A stretch of 64,000 nucleotides of DNA. It comes from Chryseobacterium potabilaquae. Its GTDB lineage: Bacteria; Bacteroidota; Bacteroidia; Flavobacteriales; Weeksellaceae. Both the position numbers and the translations under genes were made by a program. The stretch spans positions 1 through 64,000 of the forward strand of contig NZ_CACVBR010000015.1 of NCBI RefSeq assembly GCF_902728265.1, read 5' to 3'. The number at the start of each line of letters is the position of its first letter. Within the stretch, counting starts at the first letter, position 1. This document shows positions 35,391-45,157 of the stretch, one piece after another. A model generated the notes under the pieces. It worked only from the letters and a program-made list of their open reading frames with translations. It was not told the DNA's origin and did not search any database.

Positions 35391-36677
35391 TTAGTTATAT
35401 AAAGATTTTCTAAACCATTTATCGGCAAAGTTAAATCCAACTTTTAGGTTTATAAAATTTTGGTTGATCAGATTATTCTTAAGAGTTCCTCTTTTTCCTG
35501 CTTCGATACCAATTTCTAACCCGCTCATTCTTGTAATACTGCTATTTTTGAATGGAAGCATTACCCCTGCAGAAATTCCCATTTTGTTGATGTTTGTTCC
35601 TCCAATTTGTAGACTTCCTTTTTCGTAGAATGCACCATATCTATATACAACTCTTGAAAAATAGTTTCTAAAGTTGTTATAATTAGGTAAATACCAGCCT
35701 CCTGCAGAGATTCTATATGAATCTTGTAGATCGAGTTTATTACCAAAATAGGTGATGCTTTCTCCTTTTTTATAATCGATTTGACCAGATAAAAACCATT
35801 TATTCTCTTCTCCATATCCTACCCCTAATGAGGCTTGTAATGGTAGCAGGTTTTTAGAGCTTGTACTCTTTTGGTCAATAATACTTTCATAGCTTTTTAC
35901 AGTTCCTGCTAAATCAGAGTAAAAGTAGGTACTATTTGTATATTCTGTAACCATATTACTGGTATTACCAAAAGTTGCTGTAGCACCTATTGTGAGTTTT
36001 CTATCTGTACGTGAATTTAGTTTTTGATAGCTGGTTCCTAATGTGAAATTAAAGTTCTTGATACTATTTTTTGTTTCATATCCATTGATTAACTCAGCAT
36101 TGGGAAGTGCTAATTCGTTGGTATCGAATAGATTTCCAAAATAATAATTTCCTTTTAATCCCAATGAAAATTGATCCGTTACTTTATAAGATACGGCAAT
36201 CTGTGCTATATTTAAGGTTCCACTTCCTTTGAATCTATTGGATCTAATAATAGTTCCATCAGATGCTGTTTCTGTGTTAATAACATCATAGCTTTTTGAG
36301 CTATAAGGTTGATAAGCAAGTCCCATTTTTATTTTAGAAGAAATAGGAAATGCTAATGCTATATTCGATAGATAGGTAGAATGTTTTGTCGACTTAGTAT
36401 CTTTATAGTTGGTTTTGAAATAATTATTTTCATTGGTGGCTTCCAGTCTTATACTAGTAAGTTCAAAGTTTGCATTGTTTGCGGGATTAGCAAAATTAAA
36501 GCTGCTGGTAAAGTCACTTATAAAAGCGGTAGATATACCACCCATTGAGGATGTCTCAATCGTATTATCAAATTTTTGATCCCCAATTCCATAAGTTGCA
36601 TAAGGAGAGTTACTTAAACTCTGTGCGTTTAGGAAATAGCCAACCGATATAAATGATACTACAAAGATTTTTTTCAT
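35391..36677 (-). CDS. Outer-membrane beta-barrel protein in the lptC operon
   Basis: A 428-residue exported protein with signal peptide MKKIFVVSFISVGYFLNAQ and repeated antiparallel beta strands (alternating aromatic/polar), ending with a phenylalanine-containing strand LKVGFNFADKWF. The N-terminal SPYATYGIGDQKFD and SMGGISTAFISDFTSSFNFANPANNANF resemble FadL/PorP-like Bacteroidota barrels. No specific function is assigned. It is the first gene of an operon with lptC and anmK, which suggests a link with the cell envelope. Confidence 0.8.
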   Translation of the reverse strand: MKKIFVVSFISVGYFLNAQSLSNSPYATYGIGDQKFDNTIETSSMGGISTAFISDFTSSFNFANPANNANFELTSIRLEATNENNYFKTNYKDTKSTKHSTYLSNIALAFPISSKIKMGLAYQPYSSKSYDVINTETASDGTIIRSNRFKGSGTLNIAQIAVSYKVTDQFSLGLKGNYYFGNLFDTNELALPNAELINGYETKNSIKNFNFTLGTSYQKLNSRTDRKLTIGATATFGNTSNMVTEYTNSTYFYSDLAGTVKSYESIIDQKSTSSKNLLPLQASLGVGYGEENKWFLSGQIDYKKGESITYFGNKLDLQDSYRISAGGWYLPNYNNFRNYFSRVVYRYGAFYEKGSLQIGGTNINKMGISAGVMLPFKNSSITRMSGLEIGIEAGKRGTLKNNLINQNFINLKVGFNFADKWFRKSLYN

Positions 36678-36953
36678 TCTTTATTTTTAATAACAATGCG
36701 CAAATATCTTAAATATTAATGAATTGTAAAAATTTCATGAGGTTAAAGTTTGTTAAGGATGATATCCGTTCAGTAATGATAAATCCACTTTTTAGTCAAT
36801 TTTCAATTATTTTCTTTTTTTGCCTATTAATTTGTATGATAAAATAATTAATTGATGATATAATTGCAAATTAATTAATGAAAACTATAGTCATTAATTT
36901 ACCAACTTGCTTACAATTCAAAAATTTTACAGATGATTGTTCTGTAGATTTTT

Positions 36954-36961
36954 TATCTTTG
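36954..36961 (+). promoter_or_regulatory. -7 promoter box for holB
   Basis: TATCTTTG ends four bases before the holB ATG. As in the mutS2 and DUF1543 genes this predicts a leaderless or nearly leaderless transcript. The -33 element is unclear. Confidence 0.5.
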
Positions 36962-36965
36962 AGAC

Positions 36966-38081
36966 ATGAATTGGGAGAATATTGTAGGACAGGCTTATTT
37001 GAAAAAACTTTTACAAGAAAGTATATCAGAAAATAGGATAAGCCATGCTCAACTTTTTGTGGGAAAAGAAGGATATGGAACTTTTCCTATGGTATTGGCA
37101 TATGCAAGAGAAATCTTAAGTCAAGAGAATGATCATGCTGCTTCAAAAGTGGAGCACTTGAATCATTTGGATCTCCATTTTAGTTTTCCGGTTTTTACGG
37201 ATAATAAAAATTCTTTAAGTAAAAATAAGTTTGATGAGTTCCGAGAGATGATGATGGCTTCTCCTTATGCAAGTTATGATGATTGGACCACATTTTTGGA
37301 GTCAGAAAACAAACAGCTTTTTATTTCTGCGGATGAAATCGATGATCAAAATCAAAAGTTTTCTTTAAAAAGTTTTGAAGGGGGAACTAAGATTTTAATT
37401 GTTTGGAGAGCTGATAAAATGAATGTTGCAGCATCCAATAAGTTTTTGAAATTTTTAGAAGAGCCGCCTGCTAAAACGGTTATTCTGTTGACCGCTGAAA
37501 ATACCAATGACATTCTTCCCACAATTCTTTCCAGAACACAGATTGTTGAGCTTACTAGAATTAATGACGAGGATTTAACTCTATATTTGAAAAAGAATAG
37601 TTCCGCTTCGGATGATAAAATAAAAGAAATAGTTCATGAAGCTCAAGGAGATCTCAATGATGCAATCAAGCTTTTGAAATCAACCAATAAAAATGAAGAG
37701 TTTGAAAGATTATTTGTTCAATGGGTAAGAGATGCTTTTATGGTTAAAAAGAAACCTGAATTTCTTAAAAGTATTATTTTTTGGGCGAGAGAGATTGCAG
37801 GATGGAATAGAGAGAAACAGAAGAATTTTTTGAATTATAGCTCGGAAATTTTTAGACTCGCTTTGCTTCAAAATTATCAATCTACTGATTTGGTCTATAA
37901 AAAAATTAATGCCAATGGATTTAATTGGGTGGGATTTTCTCAGTTTATCAGTGGGGCTAATATTGAAAATATTTTAGAAGAGATTAATACCGCTGATTTA
38001 CATCTGACCCGAAATGGAAATCCTAAGATTGTATGGACTGATTTAGGAATTAAATTATCAAGATATATTCATAAAAGCTAA
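36966..38081 (+). CDS. holB: DNA polymerase III subunit delta'
   Basis: A 371-residue clamp-loader subunit. The start NWENIVGQAYLKKLLQ is typical of AAA+ clamp-loader proteins, and the sensor-1-like KFLKFLEEPPAKTVILLTAEN and SRTQIVEL follow. The phosphate-loop position reads VGKEGYGTF and lacks the GKT of DnaX; delta' subunits often do not bind ATP, so this fits. It is monocistronic between divergent and convergent minus-strand genes. Confidence 0.9.
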   Translation: MNWENIVGQAYLKKLLQESISENRISHAQLFVGKEGYGTFPMVLAYAREILSQENDHAASKVEHLNHLDLHFSFPVFTDNKNSLSKNKFDEFREMMMASPYASYDDWTTFLESENKQLFISADEIDDQNQKFSLKSFEGGTKILIVWRADKMNVAASNKFLKFLEEPPAKTVILLTAENTNDILPTILSRTQIVELTRINDEDLTLYLKKNSSASDDKIKEIVHEAQGDLNDAIKLLKSTNKNEEFERLFVQWVRDAFMVKKKPEFLKSIIFWAREIAGWNREKQKNFLNYSSEIFRLALLQNYQSTDLVYKKINANGFNWVGFSQFISGANIENILEEINTADLHLTRNGNPKIVWTDLGIKLSRYIHKS

Positions 38082-38139
38082 GACTTGCAAATACGGCAAG
38101 CCTTAACTCATTATTAAACTTATTTTAGAAAATTTTTTT

Positions 38140-38649
38140 TCATTGTAATAATGCAATGGCTTCTGTGTTGCCTTGCAATGTCGCGTGCTCTAAAGCAGTT
38201 TTTCCTCTATTATCTTTAATGTTTTTATCAGCACCATTCTCAATCAATAATTTAATCATTTCTGATTTACCAAAAACAGCGGCAAAGATAAGTGAAGTTG
38301 CTTCATTATAATTCTTAATATTAGGATTTGCCTTATAAGAAAGAAGTAATTGAGCCATTTCCGGATATCCTTTAAATATTGCTCCCATTAATGCTGTGTT
38401 TCCATTATTATCTTGGGAATCAGGATTCGCGCCATTTTCTAAAAGCCATTTTGCAGCTTTATCACTATTGTTGTAGACTGCTAAAATTAACGGGGTATAG
38501 CCTTGATCGTTTTTATTGTTTATTTCTGACTTAAACTTTGTAAGCTCAGTTACATCATTTGATCTTGCATAAGAAAAAATATCTTGCCCTTTTAGCTGGT
38601 TTATGGATAATGCTAATAATACCCATATTAGAGATAGAGAAGTTTTCAT
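38140..38649 (-). CDS. Exported ankyrin-repeat protein next to catalase
   Basis: A 169-residue protein with an N-terminal signal segment (MKTSLSLIWVLLALSINQLKG) and four ankyrin repeats: GYTPLILAVYNNSDKAAKWL, GNTALMGAIFKGYPEMAQLL, EATSLIFAAVFGKSEMIKLL, and GKTALEHATLQGNTEAIALL. It starts four bases after the catalase stop on the same strand. This matches the katB-ankB arrangement of Pseudomonas aeruginosa, where the ankyrin protein is needed for full catalase activity. By analogy it is a periplasmic partner of the catalase. Confidence 0.88.
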   Translation of the reverse strand: MKTSLSLIWVLLALSINQLKGQDIFSYARSNDVTELTKFKSEINNKNDQGYTPLILAVYNNSDKAAKWLLENGANPDSQDNNGNTALMGAIFKGYPEMAQLLLSYKANPNIKNYNEATSLIFAAVFGKSEMIKLLIENGADKNIKDNRGKTALEHATLQGNTEAIALLQ

Positions 38650-38653
38650 ACGG

Positions 38654-40177
38654 TTATTTAGCGTTTATTAATGATTCTAGTTCATTACGATCCATTTTTA
38701 CAAAGGCTGCTAAACGCTTTCCGTAGTCTGCATCTGCTTGATAGAAATAGGAAATCATTTTGGCTACCGTTTTTTTATCTCTTACAGAATTTAGGGTATT
38801 TCCAAGATTTTTGATTAGATTATCCTGATCCTTTTTAGAGAATGAACGGTACAGTTCTCCTGCTTGTTTAAAGTTATTTTCTTTATCAATTTTACCTTGT
38901 GTAATTGTTGTTCCGGAAGGTAATATGGTTTGTGAATACTTGAATTTTTTATTATCTACTACTTGAGGCTTGCTAGCAGAAGGCTGGTAATTTACATCAC
39001 CAGTTTGTGGTCTTACCGACATATATCCATTTTGATTATAGGTAAGAACATTATTTTTTGATGCATTTACAGGAATCTGTTGAAAGTTTCCTCCAAGTCT
39101 GTGACGTTGAGTATCAAAATAGGAAAATAGTCTTCCTTGTAATAATTTATCTTCTGAAGGCTCAATACCCGGAACGAGTGATCCTGGTGAAAATGCAGCT
39201 TGCTCAACTTCTTGGAAATAGTTAGCAGGATTTTGATTAAGAGTCATTGTTCCTACTTTAACAGATTTTGCTATTGATTCCGGCCATACTTTTGTTACAT
39301 CTACAGGATTGAAGTCTAGTGCATCAAAGTCTTCTTTTTTCAGCATTTGTACATACAAGTCCCATTTAGGGAAGTTTTTATCCTGAATAGCTTTATATAA
39401 ATCTAATGTTGCATGCTCAGTTTGAGTTGATTGTATTTTGTCAGCTTCTTCTTGAGTAAGGTTTCTTTCTCCTTGTTTAGATATCCATTTATATTTTACG
39501 TAAGTAACTTCTCCTTTATCATTTACCCACTTGAAAGCATGTACACCGTTTCCATTCATTTCTCTATAGTTAGCCGGTATACCATAATCAGAGAATAACC
39601 ATGTTAGCATATGAGTTCCTTCTGGAACGTTAGCGAAGAAATCAAAAACTCGATTGGCATCAGATGCTCCGTTGGTTACAGGAGATGGTTTAAATGCATG
39701 TACCATATCTGGGAACTTGATTGCATCTCGGATAAAAAATACGGGTAAATTGTTACCGACAAGATCATAATTTCCTTGTTCGGTATAGAATTTTACGGCA
39801 AATCCACGAGGATCTCTATAGCTTTCTGGTGATCCCTGTTGATGAACTACCGTTGAAAATCTTACAGTTACAGGAGTCTTTTTTCCTGCTTTAGATAAAA
39901 AGTCTGCACTGGTTACCTCAGAAAAATCTGCATCGGCTACAAATTCTCCCATTGCTCCTGCTCCTCTGGCATGTACTACTCTTTCTGGAATCCTTTCTCT
40001 GTCAAATGCAGCCAGTTTTTCAATAAGATGGATGTCTTCTAATAATACTGGACCATTGTTGCCAACGGTTTTAGAATTTTGATTATCTCCTACCGGTGTT
40101 CCTGTGTTTGTTGTTAGTTGTTGAGCCTGTAATATTGAAGTAATTAAAAGCCCTAAAATGATACAGTTTTTTTTCAT
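38654..40177 (-). CDS. Catalase, exported form
   Basis: A 507-residue monofunctional heme catalase with a signal peptide (MKKNCIILGLLITSILQAQ), so it probably acts in the periplasm. Active-site His69 is in RVVHARGAGAMGEF, the heme-proximal Tyr (about 353) in RLFSYFDTQRHRLGGNF, and the family stretch TVRFSTVVHQQGSPESYRDPRGFAVKFYT lies between. The C-terminal part is the helical KatA-type region without the extra domain of large catalases. A TACTTTTG -7 box lies upstream. The ankyrin gene follows. Confidence 0.95.
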   Translation of the reverse strand: MKKNCIILGLLITSILQAQQLTTNTGTPVGDNQNSKTVGNNGPVLLEDIHLIEKLAAFDRERIPERVVHARGAGAMGEFVADADFSEVTSADFLSKAGKKTPVTVRFSTVVHQQGSPESYRDPRGFAVKFYTEQGNYDLVGNNLPVFFIRDAIKFPDMVHAFKPSPVTNGASDANRVFDFFANVPEGTHMLTWLFSDYGIPANYREMNGNGVHAFKWVNDKGEVTYVKYKWISKQGERNLTQEEADKIQSTQTEHATLDLYKAIQDKNFPKWDLYVQMLKKEDFDALDFNPVDVTKVWPESIAKSVKVGTMTLNQNPANYFQEVEQAAFSPGSLVPGIEPSEDKLLQGRLFSYFDTQRHRLGGNFQQIPVNASKNNVLTYNQNGYMSVRPQTGDVNYQPSASKPQVVDNKKFKYSQTILPSGTTITQGKIDKENNFKQAGELYRSFSKKDQDNLIKNLGNTLNSVRDKKTVAKMISYFYQADADYGKRLAAFVKMDRNELESLINAK

Positions 40178-40192
40178 ATTTTAAGTTTGGAA

Positions 40193-40200
40193 CAAAAGTA
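40193..40200 (-). promoter_or_regulatory. -7 promoter box for the catalase-ankyrin operon
   Basis: The minus strand reads TACTTTTG, matching TAnnTTTG, 16 bases before the catalase ATG; a TTG (CAA on the plus strand at 40223-40225) lies 22 bases further upstream as a possible -33 element. Confidence 0.45.
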
Positions 40201-40397
40201 TAAATAATTTGTATTCATCACAATAAGTTAAAATCGATATCGCTTATTAATAGATTCTATGAATTGATTTTTTTAATATATATTGATTTTATAGATTGAA
40301 TTTCCATTGCATACTTGTTTTTTTTTAGATTATACTCAATCAATATATGAAGGGGATGTGTTTTAAATTTATTTTAATAAAAAAAACCAATCAATCG

Positions 40398-40428
40398 TTT
40401 GATTTTATCTAAATCTTATGTATATTTG
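40398..40428 (+). promoter_or_regulatory. Promoter of the tetR-tolC-hlyD-emrB efflux operon
   Basis: TTTG at 40398-40401, exactly 19 bases, then TATATTTG at 40421-40428: a full match to the Bacteroidota promoter. The regulator ATG follows 22 bases later, and the TetR protein probably binds around here. Confidence 0.75.
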
Positions 40429-40450
40429 CGGCTTGAAAAACCCATAATAG

Positions 40451-41077
40451 ATGATATCCAAAGAAGAAAATATATTATTTGCAGCAGAAAAGCTCTTTGC
40501 AGAAAAGGGATTTGAAGGGACTTCAACGAGAGAAATTGCTAAAACAGCAAATGTAAATATCTCTATGATTTCCTATTATTTTGGATCTAAGGAAAAACTT
40601 TATGAAAAATTAGTTGAATATAGAATGAATGAAGGGCAATTTTTTTCAAAAGATATTTTGGAAAGAACAGATATGAATGAATGGGAAAAAATGAAAAAAA
40701 TTGTTGATCAATTTTCGGAAAGAGTTAGACATCAAAAATGCTTCTATAGAATAATGCAACGTGAGCAACTGCATACAAAAAATCCTCAGATTATAGCTTT
40801 TCTGAAACAAACTAAAATGGGATTCCTTTCTATGTATTCACAAATTCTTGAAAGTGGATTAAAGAAAAAGATTTTCACTAAAAATCCTCCTATTTATTTA
40901 TTGCATTCTACAATAAGTGGAACTCTCTTTTATGCATCCAATGCAAAGGAAATGTATAAAGAGTTTCTCAATGATCTTGAGGAGGAGGATAGTTTTGAAG
41001 AGAGATATTATACAGAACTTAATATTCATATAAAATATTTACTAAAAGACCTTTTAGGTTATGAAGAGAATCAATAA
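40451..41077 (+). CDS. TetR-family transcriptional regulator
   Basis: A 208-residue regulator with an N-terminal TetR DNA-binding domain: ILFAAEKLFAEKGFEGTSTREIAKTANVN followed by the recognition turn ISMISYYFGSKEKLYEKLV. The C-terminal helical part, containing MREQLHTKNPQIIAFLKQT-like sequence (residues about 115-140), should bind a ligand. It is the first gene of an efflux operon, and overlaps the TolC gene by 17 bases, so it is likely an autoregulating repressor released by the efflux substrate. Confidence 0.93.
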   Translation: MISKEENILFAAEKLFAEKGFEGTSTREIAKTANVNISMISYYFGSKEKLYEKLVEYRMNEGQFFSKDILERTDMNEWEKMKKIVDQFSERVRHQKCFYRIMQREQLHTKNPQIIAFLKQTKMGFLSMYSQILESGLKKKIFTKNPPIYLLHSTISGTLFYASNAKEMYKEFLNDLEEEDSFEERYYTELNIHIKYLLKDLLGYEENQ

Positions 41078-42374
41078 TTCAGTCTTTGTACTGCCCTTAC
41101 TGATAGGGATTATACACATTAATGCTCAAGAGAAAAAGACAATTACTCTTGATGAAGCAGTTCAGCTAGGCATTCAAAATAGTAAAAATCTTAAGATCGA
41201 TGCGGCTAAGATTGAAGAAGCTACTGCAGACCTTTTAGAGGCCAAAAATAGACAGCTTCCGGAGTTTAAGATATCGGGAAGTTATATGTATCTTCCCATA
41301 GAACCTACTATTGATATAAAGCTTCCTGGAGTTTCTACTGCGGGTGGTCCGAAAGTACATCAAGTTCTTTATGGGTCTGCTAATCTTAGTGTACCTATTT
41401 ATAGCGGAGGAAGAATAAAATATGGGATACAATCAGCAAAATATCTAGTAGAGGCTTCAAAACTGAGTACAGAAAATGATAAGGTTGCGATTGCTTATAA
41501 TGTTGCTGAAGCTTACAATAATTTATTCAAAGCTAATCAGTCTATTAAAGTTTTAGAGGAAAATCTTAGCGCTTCTCAAAAAAGAGATGAGACTTTTTTG
41601 AAAATGGAGAATAATGGGATCATTGCCAGAAATGATAGATTAAAAGCTAACCTTCAAACGTCAAATATTGAACTGCAATTACTAGAAGCAAAAAATAACT
41701 ACAATATTGCTAATATTAATATGGACTTGTTATTAGGGCTTCCTGAAAATACTGAAATTGAGGTTGATCAAAATTATATTGAAGAAGGAGAGGATGCAAA
41801 ACCTGTGGAGTTCTACGTTAATGAAGCTAAAGATAATCGCAAAGACTTACAAGCGTTGGCTCAGCAAAGAAAGGCAGCAGAATTAGGAACAAAATCAGCA
41901 AAAGCTGAAAATTATCCTTCAATAGCATTTACAGGAGGATACGTGGCGGCAGATATTCCAAAATTTCTTACTATATATAATGCTGTGAATGTAGGTGTAG
42001 GAGTTCAGTATAATTTATCCAATCTTTGGAAGAAAAATTCATCATTACAGAAATCTCAGGCTGTAGAAAAACAATTGGAAGCTACTAATGAGTTATTAGA
42101 TGATACCATTAAACTGCAGGTAAACAAAGAATATCAGAATACAGATTATTCAAAAAAGAGAATTGCTGTTTTCGAAAAATCGGCTGAGCAAGCGAATGAA
42201 AATTACAGAATTACTAAAAATAAATTTGATAATGGTCTTGCCACTATGACAGAATTACTTGATGCAGATGCAGCCCAAATTTCAGCGAATGTGGGAGTAA
42301 TCAATGCAAAAGCAGATGCTGCATTAGCATATAGAAAATTATTACAAACTACAGGAACTTTAACAATTAAATAA
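41061..42374 (+). CDS. TolC-family outer-membrane efflux protein
   Basis: A 437-residue TolC-like channel with a signal segment ending near NAQEK and two long alpha-helical hairpin repeats. Family features are ITLDEAVQLGIQNSKNLKI, YNVAEAYNNLFKANQSIKV and, in the second half, YRITKNKFDNGLATMTELLDADAAQ. It would form the outer-membrane duct of a tripartite pump with the HlyD and EmrB-like proteins that follow. Its gene overlaps the end of tetR. Confidence 0.93.
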   Translation: MKRINNSVFVLPLLIGIIHINAQEKKTITLDEAVQLGIQNSKNLKIDAAKIEEATADLLEAKNRQLPEFKISGSYMYLPIEPTIDIKLPGVSTAGGPKVHQVLYGSANLSVPIYSGGRIKYGIQSAKYLVEASKLSTENDKVAIAYNVAEAYNNLFKANQSIKVLEENLSASQKRDETFLKMENNGIIARNDRLKANLQTSNIELQLLEAKNNYNIANINMDLLLGLPENTEIEVDQNYIEEGEDAKPVEFYVNEAKDNRKDLQALAQQRKAAELGTKSAKAENYPSIAFTGGYVAADIPKFLTIYNAVNVGVGVQYNLSNLWKKNSSLQKSQAVEKQLEATNELLDDTIKLQVNKEYQNTDYSKKRIAVFEKSAEQANENYRITKNKFDNGLATMTELLDADAAQISANVGVINAKADAALAYRKLLQTTGTLTIK

Positions 42375-42396
42375 TATTAAGAAAGATATACCCAAA

Positions 42397-43500
42397 ATGG
42401 AAAATAATAATACTCAAGCAACAGAACCTAAAAAGAAGAAAAGTCTAGTTTTTCCAATCATTTTAGCCGTTGTTTTAATAGGTGGAGGAATCTATGGTTA
42501 TAGTACATATACTTATAGACAATTTCATGAGGAAACTGATGATGCTCAAATTTCCTCCAATATGTCACCTGTAATTTCTAAAATTTCTGGATATGTTACT
42601 GAAATTAAAGTGAAAGATAACCAGTTTGTTAAAAAAGGAGATACCCTTGTTATTTTAGATAATAGAGATCAGAAAATGGCTTTAGAACAAGCTCAGGCAG
42701 CATTGAGTACAGCAAAATCCAACATTTCGAATGCACAAGCGACTACCACAGCGACTTCCAAGAATATAAATACTTCAGAAGCAGCAGTAACGACAGCGAA
42801 TGCACAGATTGAAGCAGCAAAAGTAAATGTGTGGAAAACTTCTCAGGATTTAAAAAGATATGCCAATCTTGTAAAGGACCATTCAATTACAGAGCAACAA
42901 TATGAGCAAGCTTTGGCTGCGAAACAATCTGCAGATAGACAATTACAGGTTTTAGTTGATCAAAGAAATCAGATTGCCCAGCAGACTACAGTGGCATCTT
43001 CTCAAACGGCTGCAAGTTCTCAACAAATAAGTGTGGCAAGTTCTGTTGCCAAACAAAGAGAGGTAGACGTAGAAAATGCTAAGTTAAATTTGTCATATAC
43101 TATAATTGTGGCTCCCGAAGATGGATATGTGGGAAAAGTTCCTATTCAAGCCGGACAATTCCTACAAGCTGGATCCCAACTTTTTGCATTGGTTAAAAAT
43201 GATCAAAAGTGGGTAGTTGCTAATTTTAAAGAAACTCAAGTTGATAAAATGGTGGAAGGACAGAAAGTGAAAATAGAAATAGATGCTTTTCCTGATAAAG
43301 AATTTGAAGGAATACTAAGTTCATTTTCCCCTGCCACAGGAGCTACTTTTTCACTTCTTCCCCCAGATAATGCGAGTGGTAACTTTGTAAAAGTAGTTCA
43401 GAGGCTTCCTGTAAAAGTTGACTTTGTGAACTTGGATAAAAATATTGCAAAAAAATTGAGAACAGGGATGAATGTAAAAGTGGAAGTTTCTTTGAAATAA
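42397..43500 (+). CDS. HlyD/EmrA-family periplasmic adaptor
   Basis: A 367-residue membrane-fusion protein. One transmembrane helix (about residues 16-33, SLVFPIILAVVLIGGGIYGY) anchors it. The barrel-sandwich signature TDDAQISSNMSPVISKISGYV and VKKGDTLVILDNRD follows, then a long Gln/Ala/Ser-rich coiled coil (about 85-215), and the second half of the lipoyl domain with IVAPEDGYVGKVPIQAGQFL. It links the EmrB-like pump to the TolC-like channel. It is the third gene of the operon. Confidence 0.94.
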   Translation: MENNNTQATEPKKKKSLVFPIILAVVLIGGGIYGYSTYTYRQFHEETDDAQISSNMSPVISKISGYVTEIKVKDNQFVKKGDTLVILDNRDQKMALEQAQAALSTAKSNISNAQATTTATSKNINTSEAAVTTANAQIEAAKVNVWKTSQDLKRYANLVKDHSITEQQYEQALAAKQSADRQLQVLVDQRNQIAQQTTVASSQTAASSQQISVASSVAKQREVDVENAKLNLSYTIIVAPEDGYVGKVPIQAGQFLQAGSQLFALVKNDQKWVVANFKETQVDKMVEGQKVKIEIDAFPDKEFEGILSSFSPATGATFSLLPPDNASGNFVKVVQRLPVKVDFVNLDKNIAKKLRTGMNVKVEVSLK

Positions 43501-43540
43501 TATATCTCACTCATCTTTTATAGATACTTATTAAAAATTT

Positions 43541-45118
43541 ATGCAAGATTCATTAGTAGAATATGGAGCCCGAAGAGTAATCATTACGGTTACGGCAATT
43601 CTTTGTGCTCTACTTGAGATAGTAGACTCCACGATTGTGAATGTGGCTTTGAACGAGATGAAAGGAAATCTTGGAGCAACCCTTTCTGAAGTGGGATGGG
43701 TAATTACGGCATATGCCATCGGGAATGTTATTATTGTTCCCATGACGAGCTGGCTCTCGCAACAGTTTGGACGCAGAAATTATTTTGCAGCTTCTATTAT
43801 CATATTTACGGTATTTTCCTTTTTGTGTGGAAATGCGACAAATATTTGGGAGCTTGTATTTTTCAGATTGATGCAAGGGATTGGAGGAGGAGCTTTATTA
43901 GTAACTTCACAGACCATTATTACGGAATCTTATCCGCTTGAAAAAAGAAGTATGGCTCAAGCTATTTATGGTTTAGGAGTAATTATTGGACCTACGTTAG
44001 GGCCACCATTGGGAGGTTATATTGTAGATAATTATAGCTGGCCTTATATCTTTTATATCAATATTCCTATCGGAATTGCGGCTACTTTGATGACCTTGCA
44101 ATTTGTGAGAAGCCCTAAATATGCTGAAAAACGTAAAGTGTCAGATGTTGACTGGCTCGGAATTGCTTTATTAGCAGTTACAGTAGGGTCGTTACAATTT
44201 ATTTTGGAAAGAGGTCATGAAGAAGATTGGTTTCAAAGCGGAATGATTGTAGCATTTACGACAGCAGCTGTTTTAGGATTTATATTATTCCTTTGGAGAG
44301 AGCTTACCTTTAAATATCCGATTGTTGAATTGAGGGTATTAAAGAATGGAAATTTAAGAATAGGAACCTTTATGTCATTTGTTTTAGGATTTGGTTTATA
44401 TGGGTCTACTTTTATTGTTCCCTTGTATACGCAGAGTATTTTAGGTTGGACTGCGCTTCAGTCCGGGGCCTTAATGATTCCGGCAGCCCTTACTACGGCT
44501 TTTATGATGCCAATTATTGGACGACTATTAACTAAAGGTGCTAAACAGCAGATACTTGTTTCCTTAGGATTGTTTATTTTCTTTGTATATAGCTTTTGGG
44601 GATATAAAATATTAACGCCCGATACGAGTAAAGAAGCTTTCTTCTGGATGCTCATAGTGAGAGGTGCGGGGTTAGGACTTTTGTTTATTCCTGTTACATC
44701 ATTATCATTGAGTACATTAAAAGGTCAAGAAATTGGCCAAGGAGCGGCTTTTACAGGGATGATGAGACAGTTGGGTGGGTCTTTTGGGATTGCAGCAATT
44801 ACTACTTTCATTGCTAATGAAAGTCAAAAATATCGGCTTAGTCTAATTTCTCACCTTGATGTTAATGATTTGGATGTCCAGCAAAGAGTAAATACATTAA
44901 AAGCGAGTTTTGTGGCTAAAGGAATGACTCCTGATGGAGCACTCAATGCGGCCTATAAAATGCTTGATTTATCAGTAACAAAACAAGCAACAGTGCTTTC
45001 TTACATGGATGTTTTCTTATATTTAGGAGTTATATTTTTGATATGTATTCCGTTTATTCTATTCATTAAAGAAAGAAAAAGTAAAGAAAAAATAGATTTG
45101 AGTGAAGCTATGCACTAA
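43541..45118 (+). CDS. EmrB/QacA-type MFS drug exporter (DHA2 family)
   Basis: A 525-residue proton-driven exporter with about 14 transmembrane helices, the number of the DHA2 subfamily. Motif D1-like LEIVDSTIVNVALNEMKGNLG lies near residue 27, motif A SWLSQQFGRRNYFAAS near residue 68, and motif C GLGVIIGPTLGPPLGGYIVD near 146. With the adaptor and TolC genes it forms a tripartite efflux system. Substrates are not known. It is the last gene before a terminator. Confidence 0.95.
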   Translation: MQDSLVEYGARRVIITVTAILCALLEIVDSTIVNVALNEMKGNLGATLSEVGWVITAYAIGNVIIVPMTSWLSQQFGRRNYFAASIIIFTVFSFLCGNATNIWELVFFRLMQGIGGGALLVTSQTIITESYPLEKRSMAQAIYGLGVIIGPTLGPPLGGYIVDNYSWPYIFYINIPIGIAATLMTLQFVRSPKYAEKRKVSDVDWLGIALLAVTVGSLQFILERGHEEDWFQSGMIVAFTTAAVLGFILFLWRELTFKYPIVELRVLKNGNLRIGTFMSFVLGFGLYGSTFIVPLYTQSILGWTALQSGALMIPAALTTAFMMPIIGRLLTKGAKQQILVSLGLFIFFVYSFWGYKILTPDTSKEAFFWMLIVRGAGLGLLFIPVTSLSLSTLKGQEIGQGAAFTGMMRQLGGSFGIAAITTFIANESQKYRLSLISHLDVNDLDVQQRVNTLKASFVAKGMTPDGALNAAYKMLDLSVTKQATVLSYMDVFLYLGVIFLICIPFILFIKERKSKEKIDLSEAMH

Positions 45119-45125
45119 TTAATAT

Positions 45126-45157
45126 AAAAACCTCTGAAGAACTTCGGAGGTTTTTTT
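45126..45157 (+). terminator. Intrinsic terminator of the efflux operon
   Basis: AAAAACCTCTGAAG pairs with CTTCGGAGGTTTT (one T-G wobble, minimal AA spacing so the inner pairs open) and is followed by a T run, eight bases after the exporter stop. Confidence 0.75.

Noticed and set aside
38084..38100. CTTGC...GCAAG hairpin between holB and the ankyrin gene
   Set aside because: A five-pair stem with a seven-base loop and no T run; too weak to call a terminator.
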